Below, in pieces: positions 22,557 to 34,001 of a stretch of DNA of 64,000 bases. Numbering within the stretch: position 1 is the first letter of the stretch; every line of letters begins with the position of its first letter. The notes under the pieces were generated by a model. It had not been told where the DNA came from. It did no database searches and saw nothing but the letters and a program-made list of their open reading frames with translations. The translations under genes and the position numbers were made by a program. This DNA is from Hyparrhenia diplandra (lineage: Eukaryota > Streptophyta > Magnoliopsida > Poales > Poaceae): contig JADLZK010009021.1 in assembly GCA_015847255.1 (NCBI GenBank), positions 62,001 to 126,000 on the forward strand. Reading direction: 5' to 3'.

Positions 22557-22840
22557 CCTCCCTTCTGCTAAAAAAACCCCAAAAGGAATCGTCGCCAGGT
22601 GCTAATGACCCTGCCTCCCTCGCGTAACTCCGCTCGGCACTAATAGGTAATAGCCCCACTAATCATCCCCTTCCCCGCTCTCTCCCAGCAGAAGCTGCTG
22701 CTGCCCCCGGCCCGATCCCTTTCCCGCGCTGATCCTCCACATCCCGCCGCTGCCTCGATCCCGCGGGCGGCGGCGCACCGATGCAGATCGGACAGCGCTC
22801 AAGTCGGCCGGACGGGGACGCGGTCGTGGACGTCGACCCC

Positions 22841-23200
22841 GGCTATATAAGGCGGGTAACAGATCGTATCTCGCTCGTACTTTCCGATCTGTAACCCTAC
22901 CCCCGGCTATATAAGGCGGGTAGGGACCCCCTCATTCGGCACCTAATCATTATATAAGGCGGGTAGGGACCCCCTCATTCGGCACCTAATCATTCATAGG
23001 CATAGCTAGCTTATATAAGGCGGGTAGGGACCCCCTCATTCGTAGGGTTTTACGTCACGCCGACGACCCGAACCTGGATACATCGTGTGTCTTGCTAATC
23101 ATTCATAGGCATAGCTCGCTTATATAAGGCGGGTAGGGACCCCCTCATTCGTAGGGTTTTACGTCACGCCGACGACCCGAACCTGGATACATCGTGTGTC
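22841..23200 (+). repeat. fivefold repeat of a TATA-box core promoter (LTR-derived)
   Basis: TATATAAGGCGGGTA occurs five times, at 22844, 22908, 22951, 23012 and 23121. Four copies continue with GGGACCCCCTCATTCG. The last two are parts of a 109-bp tandem repeat that includes ACGTCACGCCGACGACCCG and GGATACATCGTGTGTC. The arrangement of TATA box and leader looks like the R/U5 part of a gypsy-type LTR. No element body follows, so it is a rearranged solo-LTR fragment. Confidence 0.7.
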
Positions 23201-23595
23201 TTGCGTCTCTGAACTACCATCTAGATCACGATCTCACGCACCACCCGTCGAACCGATCTACCTCCAGGGATGGATCCCGGAGGACTGTTGGAGATTACGC
23301 TTCGACACCCGGCCCATCCCGGTGCCACTCCCCACAGGCCCACCGAGCCACAACATATCAAGGCCTTGGGCCTACACAACCCAAAAGACTAGCGCGATGG
23401 GTGAGGGCCCCACCTTATATGTTGTGCTTCCCCACCATCGATTACTGATGTGGGACTAACCCCAACAATCATCTCCCTCACGCCGCAGGCGCGTGCCTAC
23501 CTTCGAGCTCCACTCCACCCAACGCGTGTTCTTGGAGCTCCATGCGTACGTGTCACAATTCACAGAACATCACCAGAAACTTACTTTGTTCAGAG

Positions 23596-23810
23596 ATCAC
23601 GTGCTCACGGCATTGCCATTGCTACTCAGATTAAACATTCAAAGTAGCTGCAGGACAACGTGAGGGTTACAGGCTTGCACGGTAGAGCAGATCAACTCCG
23701 TACAGATCTATCACACAAGTAATAAAATAGTACATCCAAAGGTTAGGAAGGGGTCAGCATACATGTTTGCTTAGCATCAAACACAATAGCCGTCTGGATG
23801 AGAATGGAGG
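23596..23810. repeat. second copy of segment 20610-20833
   Basis: Same order of motifs (CACGTGCTCACGGCATTGCC to GATGAGAATGG), about 3 kb away, same orientation. Confidence 0.85.
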
Positions 23811-24674
23811 CCATCTATTTTGTTAATTGTAAATAGCTAAAGAAGATGTGCCAACATACTCCTCTGTTGTTTTCGTAAACTCATCAGTCTGTGTTTGAAC
23901 CATAAAAGCAATTTCCTCTAGGTTTCTCCAGCCTTCACCTTCTCTAACTCTGTTTCGATCACACCACCCGCGCCAAACAAGGTTTATACTGAGTAGTTGC
24001 TCCCTCTCTTTCGTGTGCCCCAGATCAGTTCCAACTTCCAAGAACTCTCTTGGCGACTTCTGTTCTAGCAGAAACACAAAGCAAGAGGATTAATGGAAAC
24101 GATCGGCTGTAGATTTCCTGAATACCAATAGTGCTGGCTCTTTCAATCTGCATACGAGAACAGAGGGTTGGGGATTCATAATCAGAGATCATCATCATGA
24201 AGGAACGGTTGTTCAGGCAGGAGCAGGGAGTTCACTGCACTGCCTCATGGATGCTTTCCATGTAGAGCTAGTTGGCTGCCCTGCCTGATGGGTCTCCAAG
24301 CAGATAGTAGTTCAGGTATGAATGAGCAATATAATTGCAGAAACATATTCGACGATCATGATTAAGTCAGCACTGGAAACGAGATCTTTTGAAATAGCAG
24401 CAGCCTGTGGAATTATTCTAGAGATGAATTTAAGTAATTTTTGTGTTAAGTTCTGTTCATAAATAAACCTGTTTACCATGTTCATTCATAAATAAGTTTC
24501 CATTAATAACTTTGAACAGGAGAGTTCAACAAAATCCGGTTTCCTTATACAACAAGATAACAGGCCCAGGGATGGGCACATCCCTGCAGAACATCTGTTC
24601 TGTTCAGGGGTTGAGCCTACGCCTAATTAACAGCAACATGCTTATTGTATCGTAGCTATCAGCCTGGTCAAGGC
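23811..24674. other. no gene recognised
   Basis: Non-coding. Short minus-strand frames without similarity. Confidence 0.4.
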
Positions 24675-25727
24675 GGAGGTTCGCCATGTCAGATCGGACT
24701 CTGTACACGGATATGGCGTGCCCCTGCCGCCGCCGCTGTGGACCGCGGTCGTTGCGGCGCAGGGCGGGATCGGCGCAGCAGTGGCGGGTCCGTCGGCACT
24801 AGGGGGCCGCCATCGCTGGATTCGCCGCCCGCCGGCCGCTCGAGTCGCAACACGACCTCGCAGGTGGGCCGATCTCTTTTCTTTTTATTCATCATCATTG
24901 CGATTCCACGTCGGACAATGCATCGCTTTGCCTATCCCATTTGACAAACCGAGCCATTCTCTGTACTAGAATCAACTTTTGCTAAAGATGCATGGTACTC
25001 GATAGCCCTCACATCTAAGAGGAACCTTCGCCGAAGAGCTTCAATTCTGTGGTGACTTGTGAAGTCGCAAAGATGCTGCGCGTGCAATGCGTTCACATAG
25101 GACGCACGATCGAGTCTTTGGATTGGGGGAAGATAGTGCCGGAGTCCATGGTATTACGTCGTCTTTCTTTTTGTTTCTGCAGGTCGTAAGTCATGTTTAT
25201 CATGTTTGTCGATCGGAAGCACCTCTGAAAAGAAAGCTGGTACACCTTCCATTCTTATAAAACTACTAGCAACTTGTCAAAAAATATTTGCTGTTGGTCG
25301 ATGAATTGATGCCATCAATCAAGAAAGCTCATGTGAATATATGTGCTATATATACTTTTAAGCTAGCTAGGTTGGTTCTTTAAGCTAGGTTGCTATATAT
25401 ATAACTGATTGCTGCAGGTCATGATCAAGTCTTTGGATGTAGTGCCGGCCAGTGCGTATTTTAGATCGTCTTTCTTTTGGTTTCTTCATCAAGCCGGCCT
25501 TGACGCTTCACATGTTTGCACCATGGAAAGCTGGTTTGTACCTAACGTTCTTAAAAAAAAATTACTATCAACTTTGTCAAAGAAAACACACAAAATTTGC
25601 TGCTGCTTTAGGAATTGATGTTATATATATACATACTTATAGCTAGACTTATAGCTAGGTTGGTTCTTTCTATGTTTTATATAATATAAGGATATTGATA
25701 GTTTCTTTGAATCAAGCTGGCACATTC

Positions 25728-27600
25728 CACTGGTAGAGAATGAACTTCTACTCTCGGCACCATTTCTTGGGTTACTCCTGGAATTTTTGGCGCCGGGATT
25801 ACTCCCGGTTAGACTCTCCAACCGGGAGTAAAATCCCCCGCCCAGCTAATGAGGTGCCAGGGAGGCACCCTTTACTCCCCGATTGGAGGCTTCAATCGGA
25901 GTAAAGGTTGAGCTTTACTTTCGGTTGAAGCCTCCGGTAGGGAGTAAAGATTTACACCCGGATCGTGGCTCGGCCGGGAGTAAAGCTCAACCTTTACTGC
26001 GGGTTGGTAAGTGACACTTGTATTAGATCTGTCTTTGTTTTTAACGTTACTCTTACAACTTTTACCCCTTCGACCGGCCTTTTTACAGAAATGACCCCAG
26101 GCTTTTAGTGTATCCACCACCATCATTAGCGTAATCGGTGATTATGTTTTCAGCTCTGAAAATCGTACTCTCGGTTTTATAAGATTTAAAATACGTTTTC
26201 ACTTATTTACTGATTTGTCATCCGATTCAAATGCTTATATCTTTTTGCGTTTTAAATGTGATTCGATCCGTTCTAGTTGCGTTAGATTCATAGCTAAGTT
26301 TCCTGCATGCTCATGCTATTGTTATCACTTGTTTGTAACTTGTTAAAATTTGAGGTTAGATTTAATTAATTTTCATGATTCGTGGCCCATGTGCATTTCA
26401 GTGTCATATTGGTCTCAAACTTTTTTTCTCAGGCTTGTAGATGCCATGTGCGAAGCAACCACCAAGTTTGAGATTAGTTTTTTGAATTGGTTTGGTACTT
26501 TTCTCGGTTTAATTGAATTTCTTGGCGACTTCCCGGTAATTATACGTTGAATTGAGTCTACCCCCTGAAAAAGATCCCGAATGGTGTCAAACTTTGCCAC
26601 AAGGTCTCTTGTTCCTTAGGAGACAAATTTATGTGGATGTCGCATTTGCAGAACTCTAGTGTTTTCGATCTATAATTCACCATATTTTGTCTCACGCAAC
26701 ACCGATAAAAATATAATAATAAAAATGATCATCGAAAAACCTAAGATCTTGTGTGAGACCATTTTTTGGGTGTAGATGACTATCAAAAAAATTTTAAGAC
26801 ATTTCGACATAGGCGGATGAACTTGCTTCACAAAGGTATATGGAGCCTTTCATCGAAGCGTGTCTATACACGTGGGTTCTTACGGATTTCCGAGGTCCAT
26901 GTGCTTTCTAGTGTCGTATTGATCACAAACTTTTTCTCGAGGCTTGCGGATGCACCGTGTGAAGCAACCTCAACGTTTGAGATTTTTTGAATTGGTTTGA
27001 TACTTTTTTAGTTTAATTGAATTTCAGTAGCGACTTCACCTTTTCATTATAACGTTGAACTCGAGTCCACCCACGAAAAGTTTTATGTAAAAATAATGTG
27101 AAAACAATTTTCCTACCAAAAGACAACACATTTAATTATTTTAGTTAAAGGCAACATTTTTGCATTAATGAAATAGTGATTATTAGTTACATTATGTTCA
27201 CTATTCAAAAAAAAAACAAAATATTTTAGGTTACATATTTTTCATGTGTGCAATAAAGCAAAAAGCAACTCTAATTGTTTTTAAAAAATTATGAATGCTA
27301 TGTAATTTACTGCATAAATAACTAGACTTTAGACATTAAATAAAAGATAAAAAAACAAAACTGTGTTCAAGCATGGCGGAAAGAGAAAAATTTCACTATT
27401 ACTCCCGACCGCTACCGCGGCCCGGGAGTAAAAATTTGGCTACATTTCGGGCCCGCTAAGATTTACCTTTACTCACGGGTGGAAACACCGGCGGTGAGTA
27501 AAGGTCACACCATTACTCCTAGATGGTGTTGCCACCCTAGAGTAAAGGACTTCTACTCGGGCGCGTTTTTGAGCCGTGAGTAAAGGTGGGGGGTTTTTAC
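25728..27600 (+). mobile_element. CACTA (En/Spm) transposon remnant
   Basis: It starts CACTGGTAGAGAA, the terminal repeat of a grass CACTA family, followed by a dense array of the subterminal motif TTTACTCCCGG / CCGGGAGTAAA (25740-26010). A second array near 27400-27590 marks the other end. The right terminal repeat itself is missing. Inside, a segment of about 160 bp occurs twice (26403-26562 and 26914-27072). No transposase is seen. Confidence 0.75.
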
Positions 27601-27849
27601 CCGGCCTCGGCCCCTTCCCCTTCCTCGCATCACTCCGTCGATCTTGATCCGCCGCTCCATCCACGCCGCCCATCTGCGAGCTCCCTCTCCCTAACGTCGG
27701 TCGCCGCGCCCTCTCTCTCCACGCGGGCCCCCTCCATGCGAATATGCTATATATATACTTCTAGGTTGGTTCTTTCTTTGTTTTTATAAAATATACGGAT
27801 AGCAACAATAGGTTCTTTGAATCAAGCCGGCACATTCACTTTATTGGTA

Positions 27850-28155
27850 ACTAGATGGCCGGATTTCCCCGCGTTCTGCAGTAATTTATGGTTAGTTTTG
27901 GTGACCATTTGATGTATAAAAAAGAGGTATAAAAATGTGAGTTATTTAATGAGAACTGTAAACACATAAACCTCAGGTCTCAAGGATTAAGAAAGCATAG
28001 CCCACACGTTGCTAAGGAAAATATTGATGAATTAGAATAAGATTATTTATACAAAGTGATAATGATTATAAGTTAATGTTAGTGGGTCACGTGGCATGAT
28101 GCTAATTAGTGAATATTAGTGCATGGACTGATGGGGCGGATAGCTTGCATGTCAG
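27850..28155 (-). mobile_element. small non-autonomous Helitron, minus strand
   Basis: ACTAGATGGCCGGATTTCCCCGCG is, on the minus strand, a hairpin region followed by CTAGT, as at a Helitron 3' end. The same end and body occur at 31679-32047. The 5' end of this copy was lost at the duplication junction near 28155. Confidence 0.5.
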
Positions 28156-28834
28156 ATCCCAGTCCGCACAAGGATAGGGCGTGCCCCCTGCCGCCGCCGC
28201 GCTGTGGACCGCGGCCATTGCCGCGCAGGGCGGGATCGGCTTAGGAGTGGCGGGGTCCGTCGGCACTGGTGGGACCTATGGAACACGACCTTGCAGGTGG
28301 GGTCAATTTCAATTTTTTTTTTATTTATCATCGTGATTCCAGGTCGCACAATGCATCGCTTTGCCTTCCCCACTTTTGACAAGCCGAGCCATTCTCTGTA
28401 GTAGAATCAACTAGGAAGCTCCCTTTGCTAAAAATGCATGGGACAGGGATTGCTTTCAGCAAGTCACAACTACCTCCTCCATCCATCTCTCCAAATCAGA
28501 TCCAATGGCTCAGAATAGATCCAGCCTTTCAACACAAGATTGACTTGGTTGTTTTTTCTGGCATATATATAGAAACAAAAAGACGGTAGCTCACAGTTTG
28601 AGAAAAAAATACAATAGTTCGTATGGACAAGTATATAGCAGCTAATTACATTTTCAAAGCACAATATTAATAAAACACAGAAGTTTATACACATTCATAA
28701 CTTAGTCAAGTGCTTACAAAACTGCATGGCCATGCCCTGGACAGAGCCCGACGCGGCTGCGCGACGGCGGGTGGCTCTGCATCTTGGGCGGCGGATCCGC
28801 AGCGTGGCCAGACCTCGCCCTCGCTCCTGCGTCC

Positions 28835-28982
28835 GTGAAAAAGTAGGACCGAGATGTTTTTTTAGTTTTAGTTAAAATGTTCTAACTTCTGCGTCACGCC
28901 TCAGGCAAGTTAAGTTGTGACTGTGATGCGCAAGTTACAGCATTTTAACTAAACTAAACAAATTTCAGTCCTACATTTTCAC
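28835..28982. mobile_element. palindromic MITE-like hairpin inside the Mutator-like element
   Basis: GTGAAAAAGTAGGACCGAGA at the left and AATTTCAGTCCTACATTTTC at the right are inverted repeats of about 50 bp around a short loop. The whole can fold into one hairpin. Confidence 0.65.
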
Positions 28983-29210
28983 GAAAGCCAGGTTCTACGC
29001 CGGAGCTGATTTATGAATGTGTATTTTTTTTTTTTGACATTCTCCCAGATTTATGAATGTGTATGAACTTCTGTGTTTTATTGTGCTTTGAAAATGCATT
29101 TAGCTTTTTTGTTGAGTAATTGAAAATGCAATTAGCTGCTATGTACATGCCCGTCCTAACTGTTGTACGTATTTAGTTTTTCAAACTGTGAGCTACTGTT
29201 TTTGCTGCTA

Positions 29211-30937
29211 TCTCTTCTCTTACTGTCGAATCCAGAGCTCAAGCTCGGGCCGGAGAGCGTGGCCACGTCGCCTCCCAATTCCCGGCCGTCGGATCGGGCG
29301 CGTCGACGATCCAGATTATGCGAGTATCGGATATTTTACAAAAAAGACCTTACGTTTACCAGAAATCAAATTTGCGTCATCGCTGCTGCCTTATCCTCCT
29401 GCCACATGTCCCCTTGGCTCCATCTCTACGCATCGGCTGCCTTCGCGCAGCTCTCCAGAAGCGTCGCCATGGCTTAAAAAGCGCGATAGCCCCATGTACG
29501 CTCGCGTGACTTCAGCCGCCGTCGACGCCGGCTGCGGCCTCTGCCCCGCCCGCTTCGCTACCACGCCCGCGACCTCCCTCATCAACCAGCAGCGGGCACG
29601 AGGCGGCCGCACCCTGCGAGCACAGCTGTCGACCCCGGCCGTGAGCGCTCCCCGGCACGGCAACACGCGCGGCCGCCACGCCGTGACGGCGTGACGACAG
29701 GCCAGGCGCGCCGGCGCAAACACAGCCCTGCTCGGGCAGGGCAAGCGATGAGCGGCCCCGACAGCCGCGCGGCGGTGCCGGACATTCGGCGCAGGTCCGT
29801 CGCCGCTCGCCGGCCAGCCAACCGCCCCCGCCATGGCCGTCCCGGCCAGTTCCCCGACGACGCGGACACCCCGCGACCGCTTGCCCACGATGGGCCGGCC
29901 GAGACCACCACGCCCGGCCGCGACGGCATCGCCTGGGTCTCCGCTCGGGCCAAAACGGCCGAGGAAGCCACGCTCATGCGCCCCCGCGGCGCCATCAATG
30001 GGGCAGGCGTGGGCATGGTCGAGGGCACCACGCCCGTGGCCCCCACACGCGCTAGAGCGGCCGGAGCGCGCCCAGCGCAGGGACCGTCGCCCGCGCGGCC
30101 GCGTCTGCGACGGCGGCGCTGGCCTAGCCCGAACGCCATGCCGCGCGACCGTCCCTGGCGCTGCAGTCCGTCTCCGGCGCGTCCGCCGCTGAGCACGCGT
30201 GCACGGCGCTGCTCCTGCTGATGGCAGCGTTGCGGGACACGTCGGCAGCCGTGGCCGCGCGCGGCGGTGTGGCAGCGCTCCTGGCCGCGTGCGCCACCGA
30301 GCACACGCGCTGCTCCTGCTGACGGTGACGTTGCGGGATACGTCGACGGCCATGGCCGTGCATGGCCGGATCAACGCCGGCGTCCGCACCTGCGTGCGCG
30401 CTCTGCTCCGCGATGCTCGGCATTGCCGCGCTCGCCGCCAGCACTGCCGCCGGCGCTCTGCTCTGCCCTTTCCCTCCGCGCGCTCCGCCCCTCTCTCTCT
30501 TGCGACAACTGGCAACGAAAATTGGTCTCCATTTTATGTACTTGTATTTTATTTTCAATTCCGGGTGCTAACAATTACTGAAGCCCCCAGGTGCATATTT
30601 TAACTTTAAAATAGGTTCTCAGAATAATTAGTTCAAGACTTTTGCAACTTCAGAATATATTATTCTTCATAATATATTATTATATCTTCTATATTTACTT
30701 AATTACATCAAAGTAACAAACGTACAGCTACAAACTTTTTATTAACAAGATGATAACTCCACAAGTTTTTTGACCCGATAACTCCACAAATTTAACAAAT
30801 TGATCCTCACACAAAACAAATCACGGAGGCAAAATCACCTCCTGCTCCTTCCCATTACTCCGTGTCAATCATTTTTCCCAAAGACCACCGACCCCGCTAC
30901 ACGATTTGTCGCGCGGCAAAGCCTCGCAGTTTTCTAG
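29211..30937 (+). mobile_element. Helitron inserted in the right arm of the Mutator-like element
   Basis: The left arm of the host element gives the uninterrupted sequence, so both borders can be read. After ...GCTGCTA the insert starts TCTCTTCTCTTACTG, and it ends with a GC hairpin (GCGCGGCAAAGCCTCGC), TTTT and CTAG before T. This is the A|T insertion and TC...CTAG structure of Helitrons. The interior 29230-30500 is very GC-rich, unlike its surroundings, as expected for captured gene pieces. The long frame on the minus strand (30515-29391) is arginine- and alanine-rich low-complexity translation and not a believable protein. A segment of about 100 bp is tandemly repeated (GCTGCTCCTGCTGA at 30209 and 30311). 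Confidence 0.65.
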
Positions 30938-31678
30938 TATGCATTGAAACCAGCCAAGTCTCATGTGTTGTAGGGCTAGATCTATTCTGAGCCATTGGAT
31001 CTTTTGGATGGTTGGATGGAGGAGGTAAGTTACGTTCTCAAGACAACTTACTAAATCCCCACATGCATGGTACTCGATAGCCCTTCGCCGAAGAGCTCCA
31101 TTCTATGCTGAGTTGTGAAGTCGCAAAGATGCCGCACGTGCAATGCGTTCACATAGGACGCACGATCGAGTCTTTGCATTGGGTTGGAGGTATGTTACAT
31201 CGTCTTTCTTTTGGTTTCTGCAGGTCGTACGTCATGTTTCACATGTTTGTCGATCGGAAGCACCTCTGAAAAGAAAGCTGTTGGTACCTTCCGTTCTTAT
31301 AAAACTACTAGCAACTTGTCAAGAAAGCTCATGTGAAATATGTTATGGATACTACTTTCAGCTAGATAGGCTGATTCTTTTAGCTAGGTTGCTATCTATA
31401 CTTGATTGCTGCAGGTCGCGATAAGTCTTTGGAGATAGTGCCGGCCAGTACTCGCTACTTTAGATCGCCTTTCTTTTGGTTTTTCATCAAGCCAGCCTTG
31501 ACGCTTGACATGTTTGTCGGAAGCACCAGGAAAGCTAGTTTGTACCTAACGTTCTTACAAAATTACTAGCAACTTTGTCAAAAAAATTGCTGCTAGGTTG
31601 GTCCTTTATTTGTTTTTTATATAATATAAGGATAGTGATAGGTTCTTCGAATCAAGCTGACACGTTCACTTATTGATA

Positions 31679-32047
31679 ACTAGGTGGATTTACCCCGCGT
31701 TACCACACAATAATTTAAGGTTAGTTTTGGTGACCATTTGACGAATGAAAGAGAGTTATTAAAATGTGAGTTATTTAATGAAAATTGTAAACACATAAAC
31801 CTTAAGAGTCTCAATGATCAAGAAATCATATCCCGCACGTTGCTTTGCGGAAATTGTTGATGATTTGGTATAAGATTATTTATAAAAGATATAAATAATT
31901 ATAAGTTAATGTTACTGGATGATGTGGCGTAATGCTAATTAGTAGATGTTAGTGGATGACGAGGCATAATTGCAAATGCTAGTAATTGACCATAAATGCA
32001 TTCGATAGTAGAGTGATGAGGTGGATAGCTTGCATGTTGAGAGGAGA
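31679..32047 (-). mobile_element. small non-autonomous Helitron, minus strand
   Basis: Same family as 27850-28155: ACTAGGTGGATTTACCCCGCG at the left, and at the right TTGAGAGGAGATGG, which read on the minus strand gives a possible TC start. No coding capacity. Confidence 0.5.
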
Positions 32048-32468
32048 TGGTGCAGTACAGTAGCTAGCTAGATTTAGTGGATGACATGGCTCAAATAAGT
32101 GCTAGAGAATTAGCTTGTGGGGTTTATCTTTATAGAAGATATATAGATATGCTCTATAAATTTAATGACATCTTCCTTTATTGCTGGAAAAAAAACATTC
32201 AATTATTGATGCCCAGTGTCCAGGCAGAGCAACATCACATAAACCGGAGCGATGGGTTACCAAATGATCACGTCATAGTGGCGAAATTGATTTCATTTCA
32301 AAGACCACATTCACGTCTTCGATTAACAATGTTTACCTTTTCTATTACCCGGTCCAGGTGACCCTGAGCATTATAATAGCCATCATCAGTTGCTAGCCAG
32401 GTAACACGCCACATCACAAACACAAACAGCAAAAACAGAGGAGAGTGAAACCAGCGTTGAGAGCAACA

Positions 32469-33664
32469 ATGGCGGAGTTTGCTCTTGGGTTGACCAAGAC
32501 GGCGGTGGAGGGGACTCTGAGCTTGGTCAAGTCTGCGGTGGAGGAGGAGAAGAAGCTGAGAGACAAGGTACAGAACGACCTGGTGTTCATCACCGGCGAG
32601 TTCGAGGTTATGCAGTCCTTCCTACAGGACGCCAGCAGGGAGCAGGCAAGGAATAATAAGGTGACGCTGACCTTGGTGAGGCAGCTCCGCACCCTGGCCT
32701 TCGACGTCGAGGACTGCGTCGAGTATGTCGTCCAACTCCACCTTGACCTTGACAGGTCATCGATTTTGGGGGCCTGCGGCGTCTGTGGCAAATGGTGAAT
32801 TGCCGTGCACCACCGCTGCCCCTGGATGTCGCGGTGGCCGAGATCAAGCAGATCAAGGCCAGGGTGGAGGACGTGAGCCAGAGAAACACACGCTACAACC
32901 TCATCCTCCACGACTCCGACAACAACAACAAGCGGCAGCAGCAGCCTGTCACAGTTATGCAGTTGCCAGCAGAGGAGACACCATATGCCACCACCACCGC
33001 CACCAATTACCCATCATCAGTGGCGTTCCGCGTCCTACGCGATGTGTGGGAGGCTACTGGAAAGTGGAGCAGAAACATCTGTAACCTCCAACAAGAGTTA
33101 TTGATCTCCCGCCAAGGTGAAGATGGCCATGACCTTCAAGTTATCTCTGTTTGGGGAAGTAGTACCAATACAGGAGGAGGTGGTACTGATCTTGGGACGG
33201 CTTCCATCTTTAGGAATGTGTATCGTGACCCTGTAATCTGCGAAAAATTTCAAATTCGTGCCTGGGTGAAGCTGACGCATCCCTTCAACCATGAAGAGTT
33301 TATCAAGAGCTTGCTGGCTCAATTCTCTATGAGCTCCACCTCTCACCAAGCAAACACAGGTGTGGATTTCTGTTGGACAAGGATGAGAGTAGCAGAGGGT
33401 ATGGAAGCAGACAAGCTCATGAAAGATAAGCTCATGGAGCAAAGGTTTCTGATTGTCTTGGAAGATGTTTTCACGTTGGAACAGTGGGATGTGATCGGAA
33501 TGTACCTGCCTACTAACAGTAAGAACGGCAGCCGGATACTCCTGTCTACGCCACAGTTAGGCATTGCCCTTCTCTGCACTGGTGAGCCATACCAAGTATC
33601 GGAGCTCAGAAACTTCTCTGGTGACAACCAATTTCTTTGTGCCTTCTCCAAAAAATTAGAAGAG
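32469..33664 (+). pseudogene. NLR copy 2, exon A': Rx-type coiled coil plus degenerate first NB module
   Basis: Paralogue of 2865-4189, lacking its MITE. ATG at 32469 in the context ACAATGG; a possible TATA (TTATAATAG) lies at 32371. The Rx_N domain includes DVEDCVEYV. The frame ends at TGA 32798, and the family sequence goes on from 32792 in another frame (MVNCRAPPLPLDVAV). The break lies at 32764-32773 (TTTTGGGGGCC), the same place as in copy 1. The first NB module then reads on: VISVWGSS without GKT, AWVKLTHPF, LIVLEDVFTLEQWD and GSRILLSTP. Donor GAAGAG|GTAAGA at 33665. Downstream exons B' to D' lie 21 kb on, beyond a nested retrotransposon. Confidence 0.8.
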
Positions 33665-34001
33665 GTAAGATATGAATCCCGAAGCAATACAATATTAGCT
33701 AGTCATAAGTGCAGCTCCATAATAAACGCCATTAAATTCTGACAAATTTTAAACTTTTGACAAAATTGTAATTTGTCCCACAAAGTTATAGTTGTCTTTT
33801 TTTAACACTAAAGCATCACCAGATTTACCACAATCATACTCATGTCTACCTTGGAACTAACATTAAATATGTACCTTTCAATGTCGAGTTTAGTTATTCG
33901 CAGACTATAATCGATGTGGGGTAGTATTTTGGTAATTATTTTATGCAATTAGTTTGGAGACCAAATCAAGAGTGGTAAAAAGGATGACCGAATATTGTGA
34001 A
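33665..34001 (+). other. 5' part of the first intron of NLR copy 2
   Basis: Aligns with the intron of copy 1 (4810-5110, e.g. TTTTTTAACACTAAAGCATC). It is cut at 33997-34001 by the target site GTGAA of the copia element and continues at 54244. Confidence 0.75.

Larger units (their letters stand above)
24675..28155. repeat. tandem segmental duplication, unit 1
   Basis: Blocks of this unit recur in order in unit 2: 24675-25000 in 28156-28441, 25000-25680 in 31063-31620, and 27790-28150 in 31630-32035. The differences are mainly insertions: a CACTA remnant here, a Mutator-like element there. The junction lies at the shared GCTTGCATGT. Confidence 0.8.
28442..31062. mobile_element. Mutator-like element with long terminal inverted repeats
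   Basis: The empty site in unit 1 (ATGCATGGTACTCGATAGC, near 24990) shows where the insertion happened. ATGCATGG flanks both sides (28434-28441, 31063-31070), close to the 9-bp duplication of Mutator elements. The arms are long: 28465-28705 is the inverse of 29040-29205 plus 30940-31040 (for example GATCTATTCTGAGCCATTGG and its complement). The right arm is cut by a Helitron. The non-repeated centre is GC-rich in part (28735-28830), like a captured gene piece, but I recognise no gene. Confidence 0.65.
28156..32035. repeat. tandem segmental duplication, unit 2
   Basis: Second unit of the block described at 24675-28155. It contains the Mutator-like element 28442-31062, which unit 1 lacks (unit 1 reads straight through ATGCATGGTACTCGATAGC). 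Confidence 0.8.

Noticed and set aside
22781..22895. short frame from ATGCAGATCGG, with AVVDVDP, as start of a kinase-like gene
   Set aside because: Only about 37 codons before a stop, running into the TATA repeat; too little to support any family.
23430..23470. GATGTGGGACTAACCCCAACA as sign of a Cassandra/TRIM element
   Set aside because: The motif is widespread in plant repeats; no 5S-like sequence and no second LTR were found.
29391..30515. 374-codon minus-strand reading frame
   Set aside because: Arginine- and alanine-rich translation of GC-rich DNA, open in several frames on both strands, no domain. It lies inside a Helitron.
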